A DNA stretch of 64,000 nt from a virus: the IMG/VR virus record IMGVR_UViG_3300047476_000577, positions 1 through 64,000 of that record. The stretch is one strand, 5' to 3'. A model generated the notes under the pieces. It saw nothing but the letters and a program-made list of their open reading frames with translations. It searched no databases and was not told the DNA's origin. Of this stretch, positions 52,589 to 60,234 are shown piece after piece. The stretch's first letter is position 1, and each line of letters opens with the position of its first letter. The position numbers and the translations under genes were made by a program.

Positions 52589-53669
52589 AGGCAATGTCAA
52601 TTACCAAGTGAGCGTACTTCTTAAAGAACTCTGGGAAGTTCTTGAGCTTCTTGTGCTGGAAAGGCAGCTCGTGAATCTTAAGAGCAGTGTGAGCACCCAT
52701 AATAACCATTTCTGGTTCAAAGTTATCCATCATATACTGGATAAAGTTCTCACACATTGGATGCCAATCATCGAGCTTCTTCTCTTTAGAGAGATTCTCA
52801 AACGCAGCCTTGAGTTCGTAGCACAGACTAGTAGTCAGTGAGTACATTGCAGACACTTCCTTAACCTTCAGGTCCTTGACCTTGCCTGCAAGGATCTCAG
52901 TAGGGTCTGGCAGTTTAGCGGCAATCTTGCGATGCGCCATAAACTTAATAGCAGTGCCTTCACCTACGCAACCTGCAACGATGTCGCTCATAGTACCTTC
53001 GCTGAGCTCGTCGGTTAGCATTTCGCTAACGAAACTCCAAGAGCGAGGAGTAGCGAAGCTACGGTCGTGAACTTTGGGGTCAAAGTTGTTGAGGTCGTTC
53101 TTAGCAAAAGTTAGGTAACCAACAACGTCCGGATGGACACCATTCTTAAGAGCCCAGTTGGACCAGTCAGCAAAGTCCACACGCAGTTCCAAGTGAATGA
53201 AACGGTTAGCCAGTGGGCTAGGCATACGGAAAGTAACGCCCTTGTCTGACATACGGTTACCTGCGGCAACGATGCCAACATTCTTAGGTAGCTTGTAAGT
53301 GCCAACACGGCGGTTAAGGATCAGCTGATAAGCCGCAGCCTGAACAGCAGGAGCCGCAGACACAAGCTCGTCCAAGAACAGGATAGCGTCACTGTCTTCG
53401 TCCTGCGGCAGTTCTGCAGGAGGAGCCCAGCTCATATTGTTGTCAGTGGAATTGTAGTACGGGATACCCTTAATGTCGGTGGGCTCCCAGAGGTTAAGAC
53501 GAACGTCAATAACCTTACGACCAGTTGCAGAGCCGATTTGAGCAATAAGGTCGCTCTTGCCAACGCCGGGGCCACCCCACAGCATAATAGGACGATCGCG
53601 TTTAAGTGCGTGACGGATAATGACGTCAGCTTCGGAAATTTTAACAGTACGGGTGTCAGTTGCAGACAT
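52587..53669 (-). CDS. MoxR-family AAA+ ATPase
   Basis: This 360-residue ATPase has Walker A GGPGVGKS at 32-39, Walker B ILFLDE at 96-101 and a sensor-like VAAGNRMSD near 150. MoxR ATPases remodel proteins or insert metal cofactors, with VWA partners. The neighbouring VWA metallopeptidase gene is the expected partner, though each has its own promoter and they are separated by a terminator. Codon use is slightly more GC-rich than that of nearby genes. Confidence 0.88.
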   Translation of the reverse strand: MSATDTRTVKISEADVIIRHALKRDRPIMLWGGPGVGKSDLIAQIGSATGRKVIDVRLNLWEPTDIKGIPYYNSTDNNMSWAPPAELPQDEDSDAILFLDELVSAAPAVQAAAYQLILNRRVGTYKLPKNVGIVAAGNRMSDKGVTFRMPSPLANRFIHLELRVDFADWSNWALKNGVHPDVVGYLTFAKNDLNNFDPKVHDRSFATPRSWSFVSEMLTDELSEGTMSDIVAGCVGEGTAIKFMAHRKIAAKLPDPTEILAGKVKDLKVKEVSAMYSLTTSLCYELKAAFENLSKEKKLDDWHPMCENFIQYMMDNFEPEMVIMGAHTALKIHELPFQHKKLKNFPEFFKKYAHLVIDIA

Positions 53670-53701
53670 TTGGTGCTCCAGAAAAACTAAGTTAGAAAGT
53701 A

Positions 53702-53730
53702 ATTGTATGCGATTTTGAATTTTGTGTCAA
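53702..53730 (-). promoter_or_regulatory. Sigma70-type early promoter for the MoxR gene
   Basis: TTGACA (complement of 53725-53730), 17-base spacer, TACAAT (53702-53707). A GGAG site lies 7 bases before the ATG. Confidence 0.8.
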
Positions 53731-53757
53731 ATTGCCTTGCAACTGACTGGAATTTGT

Positions 53758-53777
53758 GGCCCGGAGCAACCCGGGCC
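53758..53777 (-). terminator. GC-rich hairpin, possible terminator, with overlapping alternative stem
   Basis: GGCCCGG / CCGGGCC with a 6-base loop sits 12 bases after the stop at 53790. There is no T run. A second stem, GAGCAAC (53764-53770) with GTTGCTC (53780-53786), overlaps and excludes it. Confidence 0.5.
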
Positions 53778-53789
53778 AGGTTGCTCAAA

Positions 53790-54026
53790 TTAAGCAGCTT
53801 CGGAAGCGTCAGCCTCAACAACTTGACCTTCAGGCACAACCTTGGACAGGAAGCCTTCGGCCTCAATTTCAGCCTTGGTCATTGCACGGGGAAGCTCGAC
53901 AAATAGAACGTCCTTGTGACCGTTCTTGACAAGCACCTTAACACGGGTGTTGTCGTTGGTATAACGAACCTTGAATTTGCCGTTGAGGGTTGAAGAACCG
54001 ACGAAAGTGAAAGTCTTGTTAGACAT
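53790..54026 (-). CDS. Small protein of unknown function, 78 residues
   Basis: The protein begins MSNKTFTFVGSSTLNGKFK. A beta-rich core (VRYTNDNTRVKVLVKNGH) is followed by a helix and an acidic tail (VVEADASEAA). No motif is recognised. Codon use is more GC-rich than the surroundings, like the MoxR gene. It has its own early promoter at 54092, and AGGAG lies 8 bases before the ATG. Confidence 0.65.
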   Translation of the reverse strand: MSNKTFTFVGSSTLNGKFKVRYTNDNTRVKVLVKNGHKDVLFVELPRAMTKAEIEAEGFLSKVVPEGQVVEADASEAA

Positions 54027-54091
54027 AATGAAACTCCTATTTCAAAAAAAGTTAAGTTTTTGAACTTGGCAGAATTGCTAGCTCAATTCAA

Positions 54092-54120
54092 ATTATATGA
54101 CCAATCGAATTATTCGTCAA
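54092..54120 (-). promoter_or_regulatory. Sigma70-type early promoter
   Basis: TTGACG (complement of 54115-54120), 17-base spacer, consensus TATAAT (54092-54097). It begins inside the 3' end of the gene at 54110-54262. Confidence 0.75.
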
Positions 54121-54262
54121 GTCCAGGCTTACCCAAACGCTTGCGGCTATAAACTTTTTTGCTTATTTCCTTCTTTTCGAAGAATCGTGTGTCAGCAAAC
54201 AGTTCAAAAGCACGGCGCTTAGGACGCTTAACTTGCAGTTGAATAACTTCTCGACGTTTCAT
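54110..54262 (-). CDS. Small basic protein, 50 residues
   Basis: The protein starts MKRREVIQLQVKRPKRRAF and ends KRLGKPGLDE, with many Lys and Arg. Such short basic proteins may bind nucleic acids or RNA polymerase. No ribosome site is visible. Its -10 (54272-54277) ends 9 bases before the ATG, so mRNA from that promoter would be nearly leaderless; a further promoter upstream would include the overlapping 25-residue frame. Confidence 0.5.
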   Translation of the reverse strand: MKRREVIQLQVKRPKRRAFELFADTRFFEKKEISKKVYSRKRLGKPGLDE

Positions 54263-54336
54263 AATAGTTGTATTGTAGCTTGGATTGATTTATTAGTCAA
54301 CCGTTTTTGCAACACTTCCAAAATTCCCTGCATCAT
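54259..54336 (-). CDS. Possible 25-residue leader peptide
   Basis: ATG 54336 opens a frame beginning MMQGILEVLQKRL and ending in ATGA overlap with the 50-residue gene. It begins about 6 bases after the expected start from the promoter at 54349. No ribosome site is visible. The overlap and position are suggestive but the short length makes chance possible. Confidence 0.3.
   Translation of the reverse strand: MMQGILEVLQKRLTNKSIQATIQLL
54272..54300 (-). promoter_or_regulatory. Sigma70-type early promoter, proximal
   Basis: TTGACT (complement of 54295-54300), 17-base spacer, TACAAT (54272-54277), minus strand. Confidence 0.7.
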
Positions 54337-54348
54337 CGCAGTACCGTT

Positions 54349-54377
54349 AGTATAGCAGAACGGTATTTTCCGGTCAA
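54349..54377 (-). promoter_or_regulatory. Sigma70-type early promoter, distal
   Basis: TTGACC (complement of 54372-54377), 17-base spacer, TATACT (54349-54354). Together with the promoter at 54272 it gives a tandem pair ahead of the small basic gene. Confidence 0.72.
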
Positions 54378-54399
54378 ATCTTGAATAGGAGTACAACAA

Positions 54400-54421
54400 A
54401 GTGTTGTATTTTTGCAACACT
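54400..54421 (-). terminator. Weak hairpin terminator after the small-gene array
   Basis: AGTGTTG / CAACACT with an 8-base loop lies 2 bases after the stop at 54424, followed on the minus strand by TTGTTGT. A weak terminator ending the array at this side is plausible. Confidence 0.5.
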
Positions 54422-54423
54422 AT

Positions 54424-54645
54424 TTAACTGTAACGCAGTGTCCACAGCAGTTTTTCATTCAAATCTGCAAATTTTATACGAATGCCTGCATACTGTGGTC
54501 TTGCATCTTTCGGGTCCCACTCTAGGGTGTACGGCCCCGGGCACTTGAGTTGAAAGTTATGAGTGATAGCGTCTAGCGTGATGTCGTCTAACGGCTCGTA
54601 CGCATAGTGTGACATTATTTCTGACAAGACTTTTCGGTACAGCAT
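54424..54645 (-). CDS. LRW-module protein, 73 residues, last of array 1
   Basis: Starts MLYRKVLSEIMSHYAY at ATG 54645 (TAATG with the previous stop). Unique N-terminal part, then the module: IRIKFADLNEKLLWTLRYS. The Arg-Tyr codons are CGT TAC, not AGG TGG, and no coupled gene follows. A longer GTG start at 54654 overlaps the previous gene and is less likely. Function unknown. Confidence 0.72.
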   Translation of the reverse strand: MLYRKVLSEIMSHYAYEPLDDITLDAITHNFQLKCPGPYTLEWDPKDARPQYAGIRIKFADLNEKLLWTLRYS

Positions 54646-54896
54646 TAGCTCCACCTCAATGCAAACATAGTAGCAACCTCTGGGTCTCTAAAGAAATAGA
54701 TAGTCCTGTGCCCCGGTGTTAGTAAATCGTCGTCAGGATAGCACCAAGCATCGTAGTCATCATCTGCGTTCGGGCAATGGTCTCTTAGCCAGCAAGGTAG
54801 GTATACGATTTTATCGTAAAACTCTATAGGAGAACGGATTATAACTGGATGCCAGCTTTCGACAGTCTCGTACAAATGTCCTTCGTATTCTTTCAT
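54645..54896 (-). CDS. LRW-module protein, 83 residues
   Basis: Starts MKEYEGHLYETVES at ATG 54896. The middle has HCPNADDDYDAW; the module is TIYFFRDPEVATMFALRWS. Arg-Trp is AGG TGG and forms GAGG-type ribosome site 8 bases before the next ATG. Its own start has AAGG 5 bases upstream, inside the last codons of the gene before. Confidence 0.75.
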   Translation of the reverse strand: MKEYEGHLYETVESWHPVIIRSPIEFYDKIVYLPCWLRDHCPNADDDYDAWCYPDDDLLTPGHRTIYFFRDPEVATMFALRWS

Positions 54897-55150
54897 ACCC
54901 ACCTTAATATAAACTTAAATGCTGCCTCGTCGTTGTCAAACCAAAACCTGCTGCCGGTCCACGCATAGTGGTCTTCTCCAATGTGTTCCCCGCACCACCT
55001 ATGTACTTCGGGCCATTTCTTGTGACCTTCCTCGCTTAACAGCGCACTGGGGTAACCTTTGCTATTAAAAGCGTGTCTCCAGTCATAGTCTTGCACTGGC
55101 TCAAACAGCAACTTTGCTTTGATACTAGCAACATACTCTTTTATAGTCAT
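54893..55150 (-). CDS. LRW-module protein, 85 residues
   Basis: Starts MTIKEYVASIKAKLL at ATG 55150 (ATGA overlap). Contains a middle W-rich segment (HRWCGEHIGEDHYAW) and the module SRFWFDNDEAAFKFILRWV. AGG TGG supplies AAGG before the next start. The open frame extends upstream to 55222 but that would run inside the previous gene. Confidence 0.75.
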   Translation of the reverse strand: MTIKEYVASIKAKLLFEPVQDYDWRHAFNSKGYPSALLSEEGHKKWPEVHRWCGEHIGEDHYAWTGSRFWFDNDEAAFKFILRWV

Positions 55151-55656
55151 AACCAACGCAAAGTAAAGTATGCTGCATCTTCCTGACGTTTGAACCAAAT
55201 TTGTCCGTCGGGCCAGCGACAATGGTACTCTACACCCGATTCATCTAACCAGTCTAGCATTAGCTGATGAAGCCCGCCTGATTCGTTAAACGATACTTTA
55301 TACTGCCAAGCACTATAGTTGACTATGGGGTCAACTACAAACTCGGTAGTTAACGTCATTTCGTCAAAGTAAGCCACGCTCCAATCGGGCAATTCTGCTT
55401 GCAAACGCTGGCTAATTTTACGACCCCAATGACTAAAATGCTCAACATTAAAAGCATTATATATGGTTTTATCGCCTATGTCATATGCGTTGGAGTGATT
55501 GTCGTAGTGATCTGTCCATTTTAGTAGCTCATTAAACAAGTCATCGGAAATAGGGATTCTACTAGTATCCATCATTGTATAATCGTAAGCCCATACACCC
55601 GTACTCATATAGTCTGCACAAAGTTTGATGCACTTATTAAGATTTAATTTGCCCAT
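55147..55656 (-). CDS. LRW-module protein, long member, 169 residues, first of array 1
   Basis: This member starts MGKLNLNKCIKLCADYMS and is twice the usual size: an N-terminal domain of about 100 residues unlike the other members, then QLMLDWLDESGVEYHCRWPD and the module GQIWFKRQEDAAYFTLRWL. Arg-Trp is CGT TGG. It is the first of the four-gene array. The N-terminal domain may show what the module is normally attached to. Confidence 0.75.
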   Translation of the reverse strand: MGKLNLNKCIKLCADYMSTGVWAYDYTMMDTSRIPISDDLFNELLKWTDHYDNHSNAYDIGDKTIYNAFNVEHFSHWGRKISQRLQAELPDWSVAYFDEMTLTTEFVVDPIVNYSAWQYKVSFNESGGLHQLMLDWLDESGVEYHCRWPDGQIWFKRQEDAAYFTLRWL

Positions 55657-55702
55657 AATCTGCTTAGTTTGCTCGCGTATTTACATATGTTATCTGAAAT
55701 AG

Positions 55703-55710
55703 TATAAATA
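55703..55710 (+). promoter_or_regulatory. Consensus late promoter box
   Basis: TATAAATA on the plus strand, 40 bases before ATG 55751, with AAGGAG in the ribosome-site position. Confidence 0.8.
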
Positions 55711-55750
55711 CTGCAAGAGCATAAAAAGATTATGCTACAAGGAGAATAAT

Positions 55751-56047
55751 ATGGCATTTACACTAGTTTCTAAAACAGTCAAACCTGCAGAAGCAAAATG
55801 GTGGAACCAAGTCGATCCTGAAGCAGCAGCTCGTGTAGGTGAATTCGTAAAGGCATTCCCTGGCGTAGTTAGCGCAGATGCTAAGGAAATCGAACCAAAC
55901 GTATGGCAATCAGTCATTGTGTTTGAAAGCAAAGCAGTAGTAGAAGAATACAAAGTTGCTATGGCAGCTAATTCCGACAACGCACTACGCAAAGCATACA
56001 ACGCTACACACGGCATTGTAACTAAGTTCCAAGGTCAAGGCGAATAA
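55751..56047 (+). CDS. Small alpha/beta protein, paralogue of 38578-38883
   Basis: This 98-residue protein starts MAFTLVSKTVKPAEAKWWNQ; it has a helix EAAARVGEFVKAF, PGVVSADAKEIEP, and strand VWQSVIVFES, then a helix ending RKAYNATHG. It aligns in layout with 38578-38883. It has a strong late promoter, an excellent ribosome site (AAGGAG), and GC-rich codons, so it may be made in large amounts. It lies against the PP-loop cassette in the opposite direction. Unknown function. Confidence 0.7.
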   Translation: MAFTLVSKTVKPAEAKWWNQVDPEAAARVGEFVKAFPGVVSADAKEIEPNVWQSVIVFESKAVVEEYKVAMAANSDNALRKAYNATHGIVTKFQGQGE

Positions 56048-56066
56048 TTTTTGCTCACTGTACAAT

Positions 56067-56093
56067 AAAAAGGACTCCCAGGAGTCCTTTTTT
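56067..56093. terminator. Bidirectional intrinsic terminator
   Basis: AAAAAGGACTCC / GGAGTCCTTTTT with a 2-base CA centre, between the plus gene ending at 56047 and the minus gene ending at 56092. Runs of A and T let it work both ways. Confidence 0.85.
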
Positions 56094-57192
56094 AATTCCT
56101 GAACGGATTGTCAGGATTGTACCACATATTAGGGTTAACTACTTCGACGGGCTTAAAGTCACTGTCTATGCCGTCTAGCAGCTTGCGCTGGCCAAATACA
56201 GTATACAAGCTAGCCCTTTTAATTTTGTTCTTGTAGTATTCATAGTCCTTGTCGAACTTGAATATATCGTCCTTGGCAGCTTGTTTGTAGTTTTTCCAGT
56301 CCGGAATGATACGCACTTCGGGATGATTAATGCTCCAAATTTGGAAGTCGTCCGAGTGGTAGAAATGGTGCATATAAGTATCGTTCCACTCTGTAGACAA
56401 GTTAGAGTAATACCTAGGAGCAATCAGTGCATACATTCTAAAGTAAACGCTTTGCCACTTAAAGCAGAAATTATACCACCAGAAGAAGTCCGAATTCTTC
56501 TCTATGCTAATTCCGTACTTTCTTGCAGATGCTTCTACGGCATCTACTAACAGTGTTGTCACAGCTTGATCTTTAATTTTACTATCAATGTAGTTGAACA
56601 CCGCAACCTTGCTGTAGTTATTGCTTAGGCTTTCTGCCCCTTTGTTAGCAATATACATCTTCATCAAATCACTACCGAACAGCTGGTCATTAAATTCACC
56701 ACTTACTAAAATCATCGATCCGTCGAATAGCCAAGGTGTGTGCTCTGCATTTACTAGTTCGAAGTTAGGAAGTATATAGTCTTTGTAGAAGTTAGGGTTT
56801 TCGTTTGCAGCTTCTGCACTTGTGATAATTTTAATTTTGTCTTTTAGCACAGACATAGGATAGTTACGCAAAAAGCTAACCATAATCATAGTACTGTCAA
56901 TACCACCGCTCCACATAACGCCTAGTGGTTTTCCTAGTGACTCGCTTAAATCGAATAACTCTTTCGCCCTAGCATCGCAGCAATCTGTATAGGTCATTGT
57001 AGTAGTACGCAATGCAGGCAGCTCACATTTACTGTAGATGCTTTGTGCAACAGGCTGCTTGAACAACTTCATACGGTCATTCATACCTACAGCGTGGCCG
57101 ATAAGTCCGTATACTTTGCTCCATTTTAGTACATCCTTTCTAAAAGAATGATGTACAAATGATAGTGGATTGAAATAATATAAATCGCTCAT
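56092..57192 (-). CDS. PP-loop ATP pyrophosphatase, copy B
   Basis: This 366-residue protein starts MSDLYYFNPLSF at ATG 57192 (ATGA overlap with 57189). PP-loop SGGIDST at 95-101. Clearly paralogous to 40322-41398: W-Y-N-F-x-x-KWQ-(S/A)-V, HFYHSDDFQIW, GEFNDQLFGS (A: GEFSDNVFGS) and the DYEYYKNK end. Both lack a glutaminase domain. Likely an ATP-dependent amide- or thio-forming enzyme; the substrate is unknown. Confidence 0.76.
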   Translation of the reverse strand: MSDLYYFNPLSFVHHSFRKDVLKWSKVYGLIGHAVGMNDRMKLFKQPVAQSIYSKCELPALRTTTMTYTDCCDARAKELFDLSESLGKPLGVMWSGGIDSTMIMVSFLRNYPMSVLKDKIKIITSAEAANENPNFYKDYILPNFELVNAEHTPWLFDGSMILVSGEFNDQLFGSDLMKMYIANKGAESLSNNYSKVAVFNYIDSKIKDQAVTTLLVDAVEASARKYGISIEKNSDFFWWYNFCFKWQSVYFRMYALIAPRYYSNLSTEWNDTYMHHFYHSDDFQIWSINHPEVRIIPDWKNYKQAAKDDIFKFDKDYEYYKNKIKRASLYTVFGQRKLLDGIDSDFKPVEVVNPNMWYNPDNPFRN

Positions 57193-57824
57193 ATAGAACT
57201 GTTCTGCCAAAATTCGCGAGCCATTGCACGTCTAATAGACTCTACTTCTTCTTTTCTAGTTACGCCGTTGATGTAACCCTTCCATTTTTCGGCTAGAGCC
57301 TGGATGCGGAATTTAGTCATTAAGTCTGACTCTAAACGTAGCTTTAATTCTTTGTATGCTTGCTCAACTGGAACTTCTAAGATTCTGGCGTATTCTTCTA
57401 ACATCCAGGTATAGTTCCCTGTTGTAGGATCAGATTGTTGTATTTGTTCTAGTGCAACGTGATCAAACTCTGCCCACCTGTAGCGTGTTTGTCTAGCTAA
57501 AGCCTGTGCTTGAAATGCTTCCCATCGTCCGAATAGTTGTTGTCTGATATTAAGAATATCTCGCATCTGTTTCCAGGATTCGGTAACGTGCTCGTCCGGT
57601 AATAACTGCAACGCATTTCCGTTTGGCTGGTCTAGTGTATAGCAGCCTTGCTTAAAAATCTCAGGATTTAACTTCCCGAAATCAACTGTATTGAAAGGGG
57701 TTAGAACTTTGATAATTGCATCACCGTTGCCCATAACTAGTGCGTTAGCAGTTATGATGCTAGTAGTCATCGTGTAGATACTAGCGTTCTCTAAACTAGT
57801 AATTAAATATCGTTCCTGGATCAT
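57189..57824 (-). CDS. Helical partner protein of PP-loop ATPase, copy B
   Basis: This 211-residue, mostly helical protein starts MIQERYLITSLENASI at ATG 57824 (ATGA with the hydrolase stop). The C-terminal 100 residues share a pattern with 41395-42024: a Y-x-x-x-L-x-V-(E/K)-Q-A helix, MTKFRI / KTEFFRM, and ESIRRAMAREFW / ESIKGLLNEIHRDTF. Each copy lies directly before its PP-loop gene. This suggests a fixed two-protein complex, perhaps with this protein carrying or presenting the substrate. Confidence 0.6.
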   Translation of the reverse strand: MIQERYLITSLENASIYTMTTSIITANALVMGNGDAIIKVLTPFNTVDFGKLNPEIFKQGCYTLDQPNGNALQLLPDEHVTESWKQMRDILNIRQQLFGRWEAFQAQALARQTRYRWAEFDHVALEQIQQSDPTTGNYTWMLEEYARILEVPVEQAYKELKLRLESDLMTKFRIQALAEKWKGYINGVTRKEEVESIRRAMAREFWQNSSI

Positions 57825-58741
57825 ATAATAAACTCCGCTGTCCATTCATAAAGCAGCTCTCTGCTTTTTTCCCAAACACATAAATGAGTTGCATTGGGCA
57901 ACACCTTAAAGTACGATGTACTGACAGGCAATAACTTATATAGTCTGTTAGTCACAAAGTAAGGATTCTCGATATCGTACTGAGATGTAGTAATCAGTAC
58001 TCGAGATTTTAACTCTGCAAACTTGAATGTCTTTAAGTGTTGAATGATGTTAGGGATTTTGCCCAACTTCCAATTGCCAGTAGCAGTGTCGAAACTTCTA
58101 TGATCTCTTGCAAGAGCTTCAAACGCTTGCTCTTTCCACAACGGTTCTCTGAAGTCTTTGCCGGCAGGTTGAGCCGCAGAAAATCGTTTGTCAATCGAAT
58201 CCATACCCACCATTGTATACGGCAACTTCTCGTCGACTTCGACGTAAAAGTTATAACCGCTTGGAGGATCGTCTTTTGCTTTAATCCATTTAGGGTTGAT
58301 GCTGATAATGTTGTCAACAAGTCCGGGATTGAGGACAGAGTACGTTATACACAGCGATCCTAAGTAGCTGAACCCTACTAGCGAAATCTTAGTGGTAGCG
58401 CCTAGTTTATTTTTAATGTAATTGATGGCTGATGTAATGTCCTGGTAGTAGTCCTCGATTGTTAAAGGACTTTTGACTAGTGATATATCTTCTACTAGTT
58501 GTTCTTCTACTGGACTACTTTGTCCGTAACCGCGAAGGTCTATTAGGAAAGCATCTACTCCGGCATCTGCCATATAATCGCCGTAGCTTTTGCTACCCAT
58601 TGCAATACCCATCGTAGACTCTACACACAGGCTTCTGCTATTAAACAATAAGATTGCATTACCCGTGTTAAACTTAGCAGGTATGTGCCGTATATAAAGG
58701 CTAGCAGTACCCGATTCTATAAAATTAATATTTTCTTGCAT
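57821..58741 (-). CDS. Alpha/beta hydrolase
   Basis: This 306-residue enzyme has the nucleophile elbow GFSYLG (Ser125) after KISLV, a preceding DLRGYGQSS loop at 68-76, an acidic residue in ITTSQYDIENP near 260, and His in NATHLCVWE near 290. It could cleave an ester, amide or thioester. It lies between the methyltransferase-like gene and the PP-loop cassette, overlapping both. Confidence 0.78.
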   Translation of the reverse strand: MQENINFIESGTASLYIRHIPAKFNTGNAILLFNSRSLCVESTMGIAMGSKSYGDYMADAGVDAFLIDLRGYGQSSPVEEQLVEDISLVKSPLTIEDYYQDITSAINYIKNKLGATTKISLVGFSYLGSLCITYSVLNPGLVDNIISINPKWIKAKDDPPSGYNFYVEVDEKLPYTMVGMDSIDKRFSAAQPAGKDFREPLWKEQAFEALARDHRSFDTATGNWKLGKIPNIIQHLKTFKFAELKSRVLITTSQYDIENPYFVTNRLYKLLPVSTSYFKVLPNATHLCVWEKSRELLYEWTAEFII

Positions 58742-60197
58742 ATATAGTTGAGAACATATATCTAGAGTTGATGACTTGGATGTCAGAGAAGCCAGCAGAC
58801 TCTAGTGTTTCAAGGTACCATTTTAATGGTTTTGTAGTTAACACTCCTATTAGTGCTTTTTTCTTTTGCTGTATAACTTCTTCCGAAACTCCATTAGCAC
58901 GTTTGAAATCATAATACATTTCTTCCGTTTCCATACTATGATCCATTTTGTCTGAGATGATAACAAAGCCGCCAGTTTGTAAGTTGTCGTAGATGTCTTG
59001 TATATATTGTGCTCGTTCTTGAACAAAGTGCAGAGTCCAGTTAGCTAGTACAACGTTATATGACCCTTGCGGTAGCGTATTGCTTACGGTAACCAATTCA
59101 GGGTACTTGCTTCTGTCAACCATTGCTTGACTATTGTCTACGCCAACAACATCAGTGTATCCACGTTGAATAAATTTATCCATTGTGTTACCTAGAGCAG
59201 AGCCTACATCGATGACTTTAATGTCCTTTTTGCTTTTAAACACTTTACTAGTATAGTCGATGCAAAGGTCGATTACCCTGTTGTAATCGGGAATATGTGT
59301 TTCGGCTTCTTGTTGGAACCTATTAGCAACTGAACCATCGAACACCCAATGTTTATCGACTGGCATAACGTTAGGCATATCTTTCATACGCTCTTTTGCA
59401 GCGTTAATATTAGCCTTAACTAAGTCTCCTACTTGCCTTACGCCTGACTTCTCTGTTTTGTAGAATCTTAGCATATATCTGCTAGGTAATGGATATGTAG
59501 TAGGGCCCGGACGATTGACTAGTGTAGAGTACGAATCGTGTACTGTTTTATCTTCTAGCTGTTCTGGATAAATTAAACCTTCTTTGCTTTGGAAACCTAA
59601 CGACCCTAGGATAATTTTCATTGCATTAGGACTAGGTCTTGACCCAGCACCAGAGAACGCAGTGTTGGCATCTGAGCTGTTGATGTGCTGCTTCTTGATA
59701 ACGTCAATGATAGCAATGTCGGGAGATATCATTGGCCAAGGATAGATGCTGTCTGCAACAATAGAGTAGTCGCAAACCTTAGCTACCCGTTCAAGGAATC
59801 CGTAAGTGTCGAGGAAAGCATATATAACGCCAATCATAACTACAACGTCGTACTTTTTGCCCGCTGCAATCTCATTGTCCAGAAACTCTCTAATATCCCG
59901 TTCTACTATAGAAAACTTATCAGATGACCAATATTTTCCTAGCAACTCTCTACTAGTTGCAGCCATCTGCGGTTGCACTTCGACTCCGGTGTAGTGCTTA
60001 CAGCCTTGAGATAAGACCCACTGTCCAGTAGCGCCCAGGCAGCTACCTAAGTCTAAAACTGTCATTCCGTCTACTAGCCAATCTGGCGCCATTGCTTTAT
60101 GGCGTTTGTCTAGTGATTCTATGGTTACTCTACTGTAGCCTCGGTCTTTGCGTGTATCGTTCTCTACGAACTCTGGATATTGGCTAAAAAAGCTCAT
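58725..60197 (-). CDS. Two-domain methyltransferase with CmoA-like C-terminal half
   Basis: This 490-residue protein has two Rossmann domains. N-terminal: VLDLGSCLGATG (48-59), GVEVQPQMA, and MIGVIYAFLDTYGFLERV at about 121-138. C-terminal: VIDVGSALGNT (328-338), VGVDNSQAM, NWTLHFVQERAQYIQDIYD, and DFKRANGVSEEVIQQKKK (430-447), close to CmoA, the carboxy-SAM synthase, in order and spacing. By my alignment from memory, CmoA Arg199 corresponds to Lys446 here. It might make or use carboxy-SAM, or be an ordinary methyltransferase. A late box and GAGGA precede it. Confidence 0.62.
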   Translation of the reverse strand: MSFFSQYPEFVENDTRKDRGYSRVTIESLDKRHKAMAPDWLVDGMTVLDLGSCLGATGQWVLSQGCKHYTGVEVQPQMAATSRELLGKYWSSDKFSIVERDIREFLDNEIAAGKKYDVVVMIGVIYAFLDTYGFLERVAKVCDYSIVADSIYPWPMISPDIAIIDVIKKQHINSSDANTAFSGAGSRPSPNAMKIILGSLGFQSKEGLIYPEQLEDKTVHDSYSTLVNRPGPTTYPLPSRYMLRFYKTEKSGVRQVGDLVKANINAAKERMKDMPNVMPVDKHWVFDGSVANRFQQEAETHIPDYNRVIDLCIDYTSKVFKSKKDIKVIDVGSALGNTMDKFIQRGYTDVVGVDNSQAMVDRSKYPELVTVSNTLPQGSYNVVLANWTLHFVQERAQYIQDIYDNLQTGGFVIISDKMDHSMETEEMYYDFKRANGVSEEVIQQKKKALIGVLTTKPLKWYLETLESAGFSDIQVINSRYMFSTIYARKY

Positions 60198-60220
60198 ATA
60201 TACGTCCTCTATTATGTACG

Positions 60221-60229
60221 TATTTATTG
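60221..60229 (-). promoter_or_regulatory. Late promoter box for the methyltransferase/hydrolase/PP-loop run
   Basis: CAATAAATA (complement of 60221-60229) lies 23 bases before ATG 60197, with GAGGA between. Confidence 0.6.
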
Positions 60230-60234
60230 AGCAG

